From: Panulirus ornatus
Taxonomy: Eukaryota > Arthropoda > Malacostraca > Decapoda > Palinuridae
DNA length: 64,000 bases
Direction: 5' to 3'
Assembly (NCBI RefSeq): GCF_036320965.1
Contig: NC_092255.1
Location: 12,085,243 to 12,149,242, forward strand
In this document: in pieces, positions 1 through 10,515 of the stretch
How the letters are laid out: each line of letters begins with the position of its first letter
Numbering within the stretch: position 1 is the first letter of the stretch
Made by a program: the position numbers and the translations under genes
Notes under the pieces: generated by a model
The model's database searches: none
Told to the model about the DNA's origin: nothing
The model's input: only the letters and a program-made list of their open reading frames with translations

Positions 1-1645
1 TGAGTAGGAACACTTAGGCAGGAGCATTGGTTAGAACTGCTTCTCTGGACATAAGCAAGGCTTATGGTTCTGATGGCATCCTTCCCCATGTATGAAAGAG
101 TATGTCTCTGAACTTGCACCTGTGCTTGCTCATCTGTTCCAGTTCTGTTTGAAAACCAAAACTTTTCCTTCTCCTTGGAAGCATGCATTGATACATCCTA
201 TCCTTCAGAAGAGTGACCATTCTGACCCATGTAATTATCATCCTGTTGCTTTGAGATCTACTGTTTCGAAGGTCTTTGAATCCTTCCTCAACTCCCATAT
301 CCATAAACACCTCAAAACTCACAGTCTTCTCTCTGATCACCAGTGTAGCTTCTGTTAGGTAAGATCCACTGGTGATACTCTCTCTTACTAATGTTTGGTC
401 CTTCTCCCTAATCACCTGTATGGCTTCCGTAAGGCAAGATCCACTTGTGATATTCTTTCCTATCTTACTAATGTTTGGTCATCATCCCTGAAAGATTTTG
501 GGGAGTCACGTGTAGTTGCCCTTGACATATCTAAAGTTTTTAATAGGCTTCCCTCACTCACTTTGCTTCATATCTAGCTTCCTATCTGGCCAATCTATCT
601 CTGTGGTTGTTGATAGATCAGCCTCTCTTCATCAGTGGTGTCCCTCTAGGTTCTGTTGTGTCCCTTACTTTTTTCTTCTTTTTTTCAATAACTTCCTCTC
701 GCCCATGAATACCCCAATGCACTCATATGCTGACAACTCAACATTGCATTCATCCACACCCTTCAATTCTGCTCCCTCTACTCTTAGTTGGTCTGCATCT
801 CATTTTGACACAGCTTCCTCAATAAACTCAGACTTGGACAAGATATCTTGGAGGGATACACAAAATCTTGTTAAGATGGATGCCTCTTAAGACCTAATTC
901 TACCCATCTCTCTTTTGAAAACTCCTCTCTACTTTCATATCTCCTTTGACGATATTGACTCAGTAAACATACTTGTTATTACTGTAACATCCACTCTTTT
1001 TTGGAAACCCCACATTACAGCCTCTAAGAAATTGGGTGTCCTATTTAGATGTCAAAACTTCTTCTCTTCTGAACAGTCACTCTGTTTATACAGGGGATTG
1101 ATTCATCCTTGTATGGAGTATTGCTCTCACATTTGGGATGGTTCTAACTCTGTATGCTTACTGGACAGAGTTGAGTCGAAAGTGATCCTACTTATAAACT
1201 GTCATAGGCTAACTTCCAAACTTGACCTCCTTGCTCTATGCTGCGATGTTGGTTCACTTTCCCTTTTCTGTAGGTATTACTTGGGCTTCTGCTCCCAAGA
1301 GCTGGCTGCTTGTGTGCCCCCACCACTAGCTAGACCATGTAATACTCAGCAAGCTGCTGCATCACGTGATTATTGTGTGACCATCGGCAACTTTAGGGTG
1401 AACTGTTTTGATACCTGCTTCTTTCCCTACTCATCAAGGCTTTGGAACTCTCTACCTCCTCATGTTTTTCCCAATAATCATGACCTGGCACATTTCAAAA
1501 GACAGGTCTTTCACTTCCTCCAAAATTTGTAAATACTTTCCCATGTCTTTTCTTTTTCTGTTTCATAATTCTTTATATTTCAATTAAGTTCTGGCCTTGA
1601 TGTGGACTCTTATCTGTGACTGGAGCTTTCAACATAAAAAGAAAA
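1..1645 (+). mobile_element. CR1/L2-like non-LTR retrotransposon relic (reverse transcriptase part)
   Basis: Broken frames at 92-358, 395-577, 516-890 and 915-1532 read as successive parts of a CR1/L2/Jockey-type reverse transcriptase. Visible pieces are the fingers region (SELAPVLAHLFQFCL...PILQKSD), a GFRKARST block, a motif A-like ALDISKVFN, and a catalytic box reading YADN where YADD is expected. The C-terminal stretch has the EYCSHIWDGSN block and ends with WNSLPPHVF...FKRQVFHFLQNL, usual for this group. Frame changes and the Asp-to-Asn change in the catalytic box mean it is dead. The ~110 b after the stop ending in AAAAAG look like its 3' UTR. The clade is assigned by protein resemblance only. 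Confidence 0.75.
326..480 (+). repeat. 75/80-b tandem duplication inside the CR1/L2-like relic
   Basis: Units 326-400 and 401-480 both run from CTTCTC to TTACTAATGTTTGGTC and encode the same reverse transcriptase segment (HQCSFC.. and HLYGFRKARST..). The units have diverged by substitutions and a small indel, so the duplication is old. It explains the first frame break of the relic. Confidence 0.75.
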
Positions 1646-1890
1646 GTAGGTAGTAATATTAGGTAAGTGCATTAGGTAGATGTAGGCAGTTGGAACAATA
1701 GATAGGAACATCTGCAAACAATGTGCTAGAGTTGCCCTCAGCCAGTGGCATGTTAAGGGTGAGGCACTTAAGGTTAAGAAGTGGCACTGGAGTTCACTGG
1801 TTATGGAGACACAGCTCCATTGATATGGTTACACCCATGAGGGAGTTTCCAGCTGGGAACAGGTATCAGAGATATAGATAGGTAGAACTG
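1646..1890 (+). repeat. SINE-like or RTE-B-type 3' tail ending in a GATA-like run
   Basis: The segment ends GGGAGTTTCCAGCTGGGAA then CAGGTATCAGAGATATAGATAG. The same tail layout (a GGGAGNT block, GGGAACAGGTA, then GATA repeats) occurs on the minus strand at 24070-24140 and, more diverged, at 20755-20830 next to an RTE-B coding relic. It is probably the 3' end of RTE-B or of a SINE using that tail. No coding sequence was seen. Confidence 0.45.
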
Positions 1891-2562
1891 TGAATTATGT
1901 GTTGGATTGTAACCGTTTCATGTAAGTGTCTGATTTTAACTGGTAACCACAGGATTTTCTTTTAGAACTTAGTACTAGACGTTATTTGATTGACTTACTT
2001 ATTTGTTCATCCTTAATTTAGAACTTATTCTACACATTTATTTGAAAATAGATAAATGGACACACACCCCTGTGCATGTACTAAAAAGAAATGTATTACA
2101 AGATGAGGGAGGGAGAATAGGCAATAGAGACTATTTGAAGTAATATTTCTTAGAATTATCAATTCATTGTGTAAGTGTAAAGAGAGTACTGGATGTGAAG
2201 AAGAAAACCTGTCTCTTTGATACCACTGTTCTAGCTTATTAGAGGTGCCACAATATTTTATTTTTATAGTCTAGTGGCCACGGTGATTTCAAGTTCCCTC
2301 ACGTAAATTTGTATGGGCTAAAGGAGGTGCCAAACCATCAGTTGCAGGAAATTCGGTGGTGTACCTGTACTACCTTGGGTGGCTAATGGTAATGAGAGGG
2401 ACCAGTTGGGTCGCGTAAGGTGCTTTTTGGATAACTGAGCTCCTGTCTGCATTGTTTTTTGTAGGATATCACTCATCTCCACCTATTTGTTCTTATTGGG
2501 CCAATGAAGTTGGTGGGTCACAATCTACTTTCTGCATGTGAATATAAAAGTATTTGGGTTTT
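1891..2562. other. Unassigned spacer
   Basis: About 670 b of AT-rich sequence with no convincing exon, RNA gene or element that I recognise. Confidence 0.5.
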
Positions 2563-4192
2563 TACCTCCTTGTATTTTAATGTTTTAAAAGGGAAAACAG
2601 AAGAAGGAATCACATGGGGAGTGCTCATCCTCCTCGAAGGTACAGATTGGGGTGTCTAAATGTGTGTGGATGTAACCAAGATGAGAAAAAGGAGAGATAG
2701 GTAGTGTGTTTGAGGATAGGAACCTGGATATTTTGAATCTTAGGGAAACAAAGCTCAAGGGTAAAGGGGGAGAGTGGTTTGGGAATGTCTTGTGAGTAAA
2801 GTCAGGGGTTAGTGAGAGGACAAGAGCAAGGGAAGGAGTAGCACTACTACTGAAATAGGAGTTGTAGGAGTATGTGATGGAGTGTAAGAAAGTAAGTTCT
2901 AGACTGATATGGGTAAAACTGAAAGTGGATGGAGAGAGATGGGTGATTATTGGTGCATATGCACCTGGGCATGAGAAGAAAGATCATGAGAGGCAAGTGT
3001 TTTGGGAGCAGCTGAGCGAGTGTGTTAGTAGTTTTGATGCACAAGACCGGGTTATAGTGATGGGTGATTTGAATGCAAAGGTGAGTAATGTGGCAGTTGA
3101 GGGAATAATTGGCATACATGGGGGTGTTCAGTGTTGTAAATGGAAATGGTGAAGAGCTTGTAGATTTATGTGCTGAAAAAGACTGGTGATTGTGAATACC
3201 TGATTTGAAAAGAGAGATATACATAAGTACATGTATGTTAGTAGGAGAGATGGCCAGAGGGTGTTATTGGATTACGTGTTGATTGATAGGCATGCGAAAG
3301 AGAGACTTTTGGATGTTAACGTGCTGAGAGGTACAACTGGAGGGATGTCTGATCATTATCTTGTGGAGACGAAGGTGAAGATTTGTAGAGGTTTTCAGAA
3401 AAGAAGAGAGAATGTTGGGGTGAAGAGAGTGGTGAAAGTAAGTGAGCTTGGGAAGGAGACTTGTGTGAGGAAGTACCAGGAGAGAGTGATTACAGAATGG
3501 AAAAAGGTGAGAACAAAGGAGGTAAGGGGAGTGGGGGAGGAATGGGATGTACTTAGGGAAGCAGTGATGGTTTGCACAAAAGATGCTTGGGACATGAGAA
3601 GCGTGGGAGGTGGGCAGATTAGAAACGGTAGTGAGTGGTGGGATGAAGAAGTAAGATTAGTAATGAAAGAGAAGAGAGAAGCATTTGGACGATTTTTGCA
3701 GGGAAATTATGCAAATGAGTGGGAGATGTTTAAAAGAAAGAGGCAGGAGGTCAAGAGAAAGGTGCAAGAGGTAAAAAAAGAGGTCAAATGAGAGTTGGGG
3801 TGAGAGAGTATCATTAGATTTTAGGGAGAATAGAAAGATGTTTTGGAAGGAGGTAAATAAAGTGTGTAAGACAAGGGAACAAATGGAAACATCAGTGAAG
3901 GGGCTAATTGGGAGGTGATAAGTAGTGGTGATGTGAGAAGGAGATGGAGTGAGTATTTTGAAGGTTTGTTGAATGTTTTTGATGATAGAGTGGCAGATAT
4001 AGGGTGTTTTGGTCGAGTTGGTGTGCAAAGTAAGAGGGTTAGGGTGAATGATTTGGTAAACAGAGAAGAGGTAGTAAAAGCTTTGTGGAAGATGAAAGCT
4101 GGCAAGGCAGTTGGTTTGGATGGTATTGCGGTGGAATTTATTAAAAAAGGGTGTGCTGTATTGTTGACTGGTTGGTAAGGTTATTTAATTTA
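2563..4192 (+). mobile_element. RTE-A copy A1, part 1 of 3 (5' end to fingers of RT), long class
   Basis: Starts in the RTE-A 5' UTR (CTCCTTGTATT..., then AAACAGAAGAAGG) and runs through the endonuclease to the LTGW/GYLI codons of the RT. Broken frames at 2874-3152, 3231-3791 and 3915-4178 show [27 protein letters not shown] and [11 protein letters not shown]. Part 1 stops in TTATTTAATTT where copy A2 begins. The element resumes at 6143 (ATGACTCATGGTGAGGTGCC) and again at 7298. Summed without the insertions, A1 is about 3.4 kb, so it is a near full-length but dead master copy. Confidence 0.8.
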
Positions 4193-5940
4193 TGTTCTGG
4201 AAGGAGGTAAATAAAGTGCGTAAGACAAGGGAGCAAATGGGAACTTCAGTGAAGGACGCAAATGGGGAGGTGATAACAAGTAGTGGTGATGTGAGAAGGA
4301 GATGGAGTGAGTATTTTGAAGGTTTGTTGAATGTGTTTGATGATAGAGTGGCAGATATAGGGTGTTTTGGTCGAGGTGGTGTGCAAAGTGAGAGGGTTAA
4401 GGAAAATGATTTGGTAAACAGAGAAGAGGTAGTGAAAGCTTTGCGGAAGATGAAAGCCGGCAAGGCAGCAGGTTTGGATGGTATTGCAGTGGAATTTATT
4501 AAAAAAGGGGGTGACTGTATTGTTGACTGGTTGGTAAGGTTATTTAATATATGTATGACTCATGGTGAGGTGCCTGAGGATTGGCAGAATGCGTGCATAG
4601 TGCCATTGTACAAAGGCAAAGGGGATAAGAGTGAGTGCTCAAATTACAGAGGTATAAGTTTGTTGAGTATTCCTGGTAAATTATATGGGAGGGTATTGAT
4701 TGAGAGGGTGAAGGCATGTACAGAGCATCAGATTGGGGAAGAGCAGTGTGGTTTCAGAAGTGGTAGAGGATGTGTGGATCAGGTGTTTGCTTTGAAGAAT
4801 GTATGTGAGAAATACTTAGAAAAGCAAATGGATTTGTATGTAGCATTTATGGATCTGGAGAAGGCATATGATAGAGTTGATAGAGATGCTCTGTGGAAGG
4901 TATTAAGAATATATGGTGTGGGAGGAAAGTTGTTAGAAGCAGTGAAAAGTTTTTATCGAGGATGTAAGGCATGTGTACGTGTAGGAAGAGAGGAAAGTGA
5001 TTGGTTCTCAGTGAATGTAGGTTTGCGGCAGGGGTGTGTGATGTCTCCATGGTTGTTTAATTTGTTTATGGATGGGGTTGTTAGGGAGGTAAATGCAAGA
5101 GTTTTGGAAAGAGGGGCAAGTATGAAGTCTGTTGGGGATGAGAGAGCTTGGGAAGTGAGTCAGTTGTTGTTCGCTGATGATACAGCGCTGGTGGCTGATT
5201 CATGTGAGAAACTGCAGAAGCTGGTGACTGAGTTTGGAAAAGTGTGTGGAAGAAGAAAGTTAAGAGTAAATGTGAATAAGAGCAAGGTTATTAGGTACAG
5301 TAGGGTTGAGGGTCAAGTCAATTGGGAGGTGAGTTTGAATGGAGAAAAACTGGAGGAAGTGAAGTGTTTTAGATATCTGGGAGTGGATCTGGCAGCGGAT
5401 GGAACCATGGAAGTGGAAGTGGATCATAGGGTGGGGGAGGGGGCGAAAATCCTGGGGGCCTTGAAGAATGTGTGGAAGTCGAAAACATTATCTCGGAAAG
5501 CAAAAATGGGTATGTTTGAAGGAATAGTGGTTCCAACAATGTTGTATGGTTGCGAGGCGTGGGCTATGGATAGAGTTGTGCGCAGGAGGATGGATGTGCT
5601 GGAAATGAGATGTTTGAGGACAATGTGTGGTGTGAGGTGGTTTGATCGAGTGAGTAACGTAAGGGTAAGAGAGATGTGTGGAAATAAAAAGAGCGTGGTT
5701 GAGAGAGCAGAAGAGGGTGTTTTGAAGTGGTTTGGGCACATGGAGAGGATGAGTGAGGAAAGATTGACCAAGAGGATATATGTGTCGGAGGTGGAGGGAA
5801 CAAGGAGAAGAGGGAGACCAAATTGGAGGTGGAAAGATGGAGTGAAAAAGATTTTGTGTGATCGGGGCCTGAACATGCAGGAGGGTGAAAGGAGGGCAAG
5901 GAATAGAGTGAATTGGAGCGATGTGGTATACCGGGGTTGA
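4192..5940 (+). CDS. RTE-A reverse transcriptase, 582 aa, 5'-truncated but open
   Basis: Reverse transcriptase and C-terminal domain of an RTE-clade element. It reads FMDLEKAYD (motif A), LRQGCVMSPWLF (motif B), [12 protein letters not shown] (catalytic motif C) and FRYLGVDL, then a C-terminal region with LYGCEAWAM, a WFGHMERM block and RRRGRPNWRWKDG. No stop or frameshift interrupts it. The apparent Met start is an internal codon at the truncation point, so this is not a native start. The endonuclease is missing, so it cannot be autonomous. It ends VVYRG-stop, as in all short-class copies. Confidence 0.85.
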   Translation: MFWKEVNKVRKTREQMGTSVKDANGEVITSSGDVRRRWSEYFEGLLNVFDDRVADIGCFGRGGVQSERVKENDLVNREEVVKALRKMKAGKAAGLDGIAVEFIKKGGDCIVDWLVRLFNICMTHGEVPEDWQNACIVPLYKGKGDKSECSNYRGISLLSIPGKLYGRVLIERVKACTEHQIGEEQCGFRSGRGCVDQVFALKNVCEKYLEKQMDLYVAFMDLEKAYDRVDRDALWKVLRIYGVGGKLLEAVKSFYRGCKACVRVGREESDWFSVNVGLRQGCVMSPWLFNLFMDGVVREVNARVLERGASMKSVGDERAWEVSQLLFADDTALVADSCEKLQKLVTEFGKVCGRRKLRVNVNKSKVIRYSRVEGQVNWEVSLNGEKLEEVKCFRYLGVDLAADGTMEVEVDHRVGEGAKILGALKNVWKSKTLSRKAKMGMFEGIVVPTMLYGCEAWAMDRVVRRRMDVLEMRCLRTMCGVRWFDRVSNVRVREMCGNKKSVVERAEEGVLKWFGHMERMSEERLTKRIYVSEVEGTRRRGRPNWRWKDGVKKILCDRGLNMQEGERRARNRVNWSDVVYRG

Positions 5941-6142
5941 CGTGCTGTCAGTGGATTGAATCAAGGCATGTGAAGCGTCTGGGGTAAACCATGGAAAGCT
6001 GTGTAGGTATGTATATTTGCGTGTGTGGACGTATGTATATACCTGTGTATGGGGGGGGGGGCATTTCTTTCGTCTGTTTCCTTGCGCTACCTCGCAAACG
6101 TGGGAGACAGCGACAATGTATAATAAAAATAAAAAATAATAA
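4193..6142 (+). mobile_element. RTE-A copy A2, 5'-truncated, short 3' UTR class, nested in A1
   Basis: Begins abruptly at ATGTTCTGGAAGGAGG (residues MFWKEV) and ends after the terminal hairpin in GTATAATAAAAATAAAAAATAATA. The left neighbour ends inside the RT and the right neighbour picks up a few bases later in the same RT, so A2 sits inside A1. A few target bases (about GTATGT) are missing and no clear duplication is visible. The open frame is long and near-identical to other short-class copies, so the insertion looks recent compared with its host. Confidence 0.85.
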
Positions 6143-6243
6143 TGACTCATGGTGAGGTGCCTGAGGATTGGTGGAATGCTTGCATAGTGCATTTGTACAA
6201 AGGCAAAAGGGATAAAGGTGAGTGCTCAAATTACAGAGGTATA
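6143..6243 (+). mobile_element. RTE-A copy A1, part 2 of 3
   Basis: A 101-b stretch from ATGACTCATGGTGAGG to TACAGAGGTATA continues A1 after insertion A2. It encodes the THGEVPEDW...CSNYRG region with substitutions. It stops where A3 begins and A1 resumes at 7298 with TGTTGAGTATTC, five bases further on in the element. Confidence 0.75.
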
Positions 6244-7297
6244 TGGAGAAAAACTGGAGGAAGTAAAGTGTTTTAGATATCTGGGAGTGGATCTGGCAGC
6301 GGATGGAACCATGGAAGCAGAAGTGAATCATAGGGTGGGGGAGGGGGCGAAAATCCTGGGAGCCTTGAAGAATGTGTGGAAGTAGAGAACATTATCTCGG
6401 AAAGCAAAAATGGGTATGATTGAAGGAATAGTGGTTCCAACAATGTTGTATGGTTGCGAGGTGTGGGCTATGGATAGAGTTGTGCGCAGGAGGGTGGATG
6501 TGCTGGAAATGAGATGTTTGAGGACAATTTGTGGTGTGAGGTGGTTTGATCGAGTAAGTAATGTAAGGGTAAGAGACATGTAGAAATAAAAAGAGCGTGG
6601 TTGAGAGATTAGAAGAGGGTGTTTTGAAATGGTTTGGACACATGGAGAGAATGAGTGAGGAAAGATTGACCAAGAGGATATATGTGTCGGAGGTGGAGGG
6701 AATGAGGAGAAGTGGGAGACCAAATTGGAGGTGGAAAGATGGAGTGAAAAAAATTTTGAGTGATCGGGGCCTGAACATGCAGGAGGGTGAAAGGCGGGTA
6801 AGGAATAGAGTGAATTGGATCGATGTGGTATACCGGGGTTGAGGTGCTGTCAGTGGATTGAATCAGGGCATGTGAAGCATCTGGGGTAAACCATGGAAAG
6901 TTGTGTGGGGCCTGGATGTGGAAAGGGAGCTGTGGTTTCGGGTATTATTGCATGACTGCTAGAGACTGAGTGTGAACGAATGGGGCCTTTGTCGTCTTTT
7001 CCTAGCGCTACCTCGCACACATGAGGGGGGAGGGGAATGGTATTCCATGTGTGGCGAGGTGGCGATGGGAATGAATAAAGGCAGACAGTGTGAATTGTGT
7101 GCATGGGTATATAGGTATGTGTCTGTGTGTGTATATATATGTGTACATTGAGATGTATAGGTATGTATATTTGCGTGTGTGGACATGTATGTATATACAT
7201 GTGTATGGGGTTGGGTTGGGCCATTTCTTTCGTCTGTTTCCTTGCGCTACCTCGCAAACGCGGGAGACAGCGACAAAGCCAAAAAAAAAAAAAAAAT
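6244..7297 (+). mobile_element. RTE-A copy A3, 5'-truncated, long 3' UTR class, nested in A1
   Basis: Starts at TGGAGAAAAACTGGAGG (residues GEKLEE), covers the C-terminal domain (an open piece at 6597-6842 with one earlier frame loss near 6580), then the long 3' UTR with module 1 (TGGAAAGGGAGCTGTGG at ~6915) and the terminal hairpin, ending in a run of As. It carries both the TGA stop after VVYRG and the long UTR, so it is intermediate between the long and short classes. Confidence 0.75.
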
Positions 7298-9030
7298 GTT
7301 GAGTATTCGTGGGAAATTATATGGGAGGGTATTGATTGAGAGGATGAAGGCATGTACAGAGCATCAGATTGGGGAAGAGCAGTGTGGTTTCAGAGGTGGT
7401 AGAGGATGTGTGGACCAGGTGTTTGCTTTGAAGAATGTATCTGAGAAATACTTAAAAAAGCAAATGGATTTGTATGTAGCATTTATAGATCTGGAGAAGA
7501 CATATGATAGAGTTGATAGAGATTCTCTGTGGAAGGTATTAAGAATATATGGTGTGGGAGGCAAGTTGTTAGAAGCAGTGAAAAGTTTTTATCGAGGATG
7601 TAAGGCATGTGCACGTGTAGGAAGAGAGTGAATGTTTGTTTGCGGCAGGGATGTGCGATGTCTCCATGGTTGTTTAGTTTGATTATGGATGGGGCTGTTA
7701 GGGAGGTGAACGCAAGAGTCTTGGAAAGAGGGGCAAGTATGCAGTTTGTTGTGGATGAGAGAGCTTGGGAAGTGAGTCAGTTGTTTGCTGATGATACAGT
7801 GCTGGTGGCTAATTTGGGTGAGAAACTGCAGAAGCTGGTGACTGAGTTTGGTAAAGTGTGTGAAAGAAGAAAGCTGAGAGTAAATGTGAATAAGAGCAAG
7901 GTTATTAGATACAGTAGGGTTGAGGGACAAGTCAATTGGGAGGTAAGTTTGAATGGAGAAAAATTGGAGGAAGCAAAGTGTTTTAGATATCTGGGAGAGT
8001 ATCTGGCAGTGGATGGAACTATGGAAGTGGAAGTGAATCATAGGGTGGGAGAGGGGGGGCGAAAGTTCTGGGAGCATTGAAAAATGTGTGGAAGTTGAGA
8101 ACATTATCTCGGCAAGGAAAAATTGGTATGTTTGAAGGAATAGTAGTTCCAACAATGTCATATGGTTGCGATGCATGGGCTATAGATAGAGTTGTGCGGA
8201 GGAGGGTGGATGTGCAGGAAATGAGATGTTTGAGGACAATATGTGGTGTGAGGTGGTTTGATTGAGTAAGTAATGAAAGTGTAAGAGAGATGTGAGGTAA
8301 TAAAAAGAGTGTGGTTGAGAGAGCAGAAGAGGGTGTTTTGAAATGGGTTGGTCACATGGAGAGAATGAGTGAGGAAAGATTGACCAAGAGGATATATGTG
8401 TCGGAGGTGGAGGGAACAAGGAGAAGTGGGAGACCAAATTGGAGGTGGAAAGATGGAGTGAAAAAGATTTTGTGTGATCGGGGCCTGAACATGCAGGAGG
8501 GTGAAAGGCGTGCAAGGAATAGAGTGCATTGGAACAATGTGGTATACCGTGGTCAACGTGCTGTCAATGGATTGAACCAGGGCTTGTGAAGTGTCTGGGG
8601 TAAACCATGGAAAGTTTTGTGGGGCCTGGATTTGGAAAGGGAGCTGTGGTATCGGTGCATTATACATGACAGCTAGAGACTGAGTGTGAACGAATGTGGC
8701 CTTTGTGTCTTTTCCTAGTGCTACCTTGTGCACAGGGGAAGGGGATTGTCATTTCATGTGTGGCGGGGTGGCGATGGGAAAGAATAAAGGCAGACAGTAT
8801 GAATTATGTACATGTGTGTATATATGTCTGTATGAATTATGTACATGTGTATTTATGTATGTGTCTGTGATATATATGAATACATTGAGATGTATAGGTA
8901 TGTATATGTGCGTGTGTGGACCTGTATATATATACATGTGTATTTGGGTGGATTGGGCCATTCTTTCGTCTGTTTCCTCGCACAACCTTGATAACGCGGG
9001 AGACAGCGACAAAGTATAATATAATATATA
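7298..9030 (+). mobile_element. RTE-A copy A1, part 3 of 3, long 3' UTR class
   Basis: Resumes the RT at LSIRGKLYGRVLIER and continues through frames at 7179-7631, 7607-8080, 8077-8265 and 8311-8589 to the C-terminal VVYRGQRAVNGLNQGL. Several small indels break the frame. A catalytic FADD box is present at ~7788 (QLFADDTVLVA). The long 3' UTR follows, with module 1 at ~8620-8790 and the terminal hairpin ending near 9015, then a TATAATATAATATATAT tail. Confidence 0.8.
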
Positions 9031-9499
9031 TATATACTTCTTAATTGTTCTGTTGAAATTATTGACAAAGAAATAAAGGGCATAATTAGAATTAAGAGTA
9101 ATGGGAAGTTTATGGAAGAAAAAATATTAGAGAAGTTCAAACATGAAAATTATCTCCAGTGTTGTAAAGAAGGCATTTAACAGAGACAGGAGCCAGATGA
9201 GAGCTGGAAATCCCCCTCTTTCATATTAATGCTCATAAAGAAAAAGAAGAGGTTTAGAATCAAAACAAGTATTTTTCATCAAAGACTTAGTCGTTAGTTC
9301 CTAGTATATATTCATGTAATAAACTGCAATTGGGACTAGAGGGGATGGTGATTATTAAGCTTAGTTTCAGGGGCTAAAAAGGTGGTGGCAGCAAACTAGA
9401 AAAGGGTCAAAGGCTGCTGCTAATGGTTGATGAGGAAAAGAAATAAATGAATTAGATGAAAGAATATGATCACAAATTTAATGTCCTTGAAACATACAG
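9031..9499. other. Unassigned spacer
   Basis: AT-rich, no recognisable gene or element. Confidence 0.45.
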
Positions 9500-10365
9500 A
9501 AGAGAGACGTGGGAATGTGAGTGTGCAGAGAGGGAAAGCTGGCAGCATATCTAATCATTACCTGGTGGAGGCGAAGGTGAAGATTTGTGAAGGTTTTTGG
9601 AAAAGGGGATATGAGTGAAAAGAGAGTAGTGAAAGTGAGTTTTGAAAAGAGACTACTGTGAATAAACATCGAGAGATATTAAGTGTTGAAAAGGCAAGAA
9701 TAAACAAAGCTAGGGGAATGGATGAGGAGTAGGAGTCTTTAGGGAAGCAGTGCTGGCATTTGTGAGAGAAATATGTGGCATGAAAAATATGGGAGGTGGA
9801 TAGCTGAGAAAGAGTATTGAGTGGTAGGATGAAGTAAAGTTGTTAGTAAAAGAGAAAGAGAGTTATATGGACAGCATTTACAGCAGAGTGCAGATATTTG
9901 GGAGGTATATAGAAAAAGTGGCAGGAAGTCAAAAGGAAGTCGCAAGAGTTGGAAAAGAGGGCAATTGAGGGTTGAGTTGAAAGAGTATCAGCAGTCTTCA
10001 GGGAGAATAAGATGAACTAATGGGAACATCAGTGAAAGGGGCAAATGGTGAGGTGATAACAGGTAGCAGTGTGATGACATGGATTATTTTGAAGGAATGT
10101 TGAATATGATGATAGGATGGCAAATCAAGGGTGCTAGGGTTGGGAAGATATGCAAGCAGAGTGAGAGTCATGACAAGTGGTTTGATGAAGAGGGAAGTGG
10201 TGGTGAAAGCCTCACATTGGATGAAATGTGGCAAACTTGGTAGAATGGATGGTATTGAACTTGAATTTCTTGAAAAAAAAGTGGTGACTGTGTTGTTGAT
10301 TGCTTTATTAAGATTTTTTATTTATGTTTGGATTATACTGTAGTGCCTGAGGATTGAGCTGGACA
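9500..10365 (+). mobile_element. RTE-A copy A4, old relic (endonuclease end to RT start)
   Basis: Heavily mutated, but the order matches RTE-A: a [16 protein letters not shown] segment near 9555, the basic linker, then [10 protein letters not shown], and NGIELEFLEKK at ~10240. It ends at TGCCTGAGGATTGAGC. It has many stops and indels and is older than its neighbours. Confidence 0.6.
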
Positions 10366-10375
10366 GTAGTGATTG

Positions 10376-10515
10376 AGTGGGTGTAGCAGTTAGCATTCCT
10401 GACCATGATGCATTCACAGTCTGACCATTGTCCTGATTGTGGAAGTTTTTCCGGTCAACCCAGCTGTTCATTCATCCCTAAGAGTTCGACAATAAAAGGG
10501 GTACCTGGCTTCAGC
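10376..10515 (+). mobile_element. tRNA-type SINE fragment
   Basis: GGGTGTAGCAGTTAGCATTCC resembles the 5' half and A box of a tRNA gene. It is followed by a unique SINE body with CCATTGTCCTGATTGTGG and TTTTCCGGTCAACCCAGCTG, then AATAAAAGGGGTACCTGGC. The expected B box after the anticodon region is missing or degraded. The right end runs into RTE-A minus-strand sequence at GCGAGGTAGCACC. The identification is from layout only. Confidence 0.45.

Noticed and set aside
7090..7339. Small frames in the TG-rich 3' UTR (CVYIYVYIEMYRY-like)
   Set aside because: Low-complexity translation of the (TG/TA)-rich part of the RTE-A long UTR, repeated at each long-class copy.
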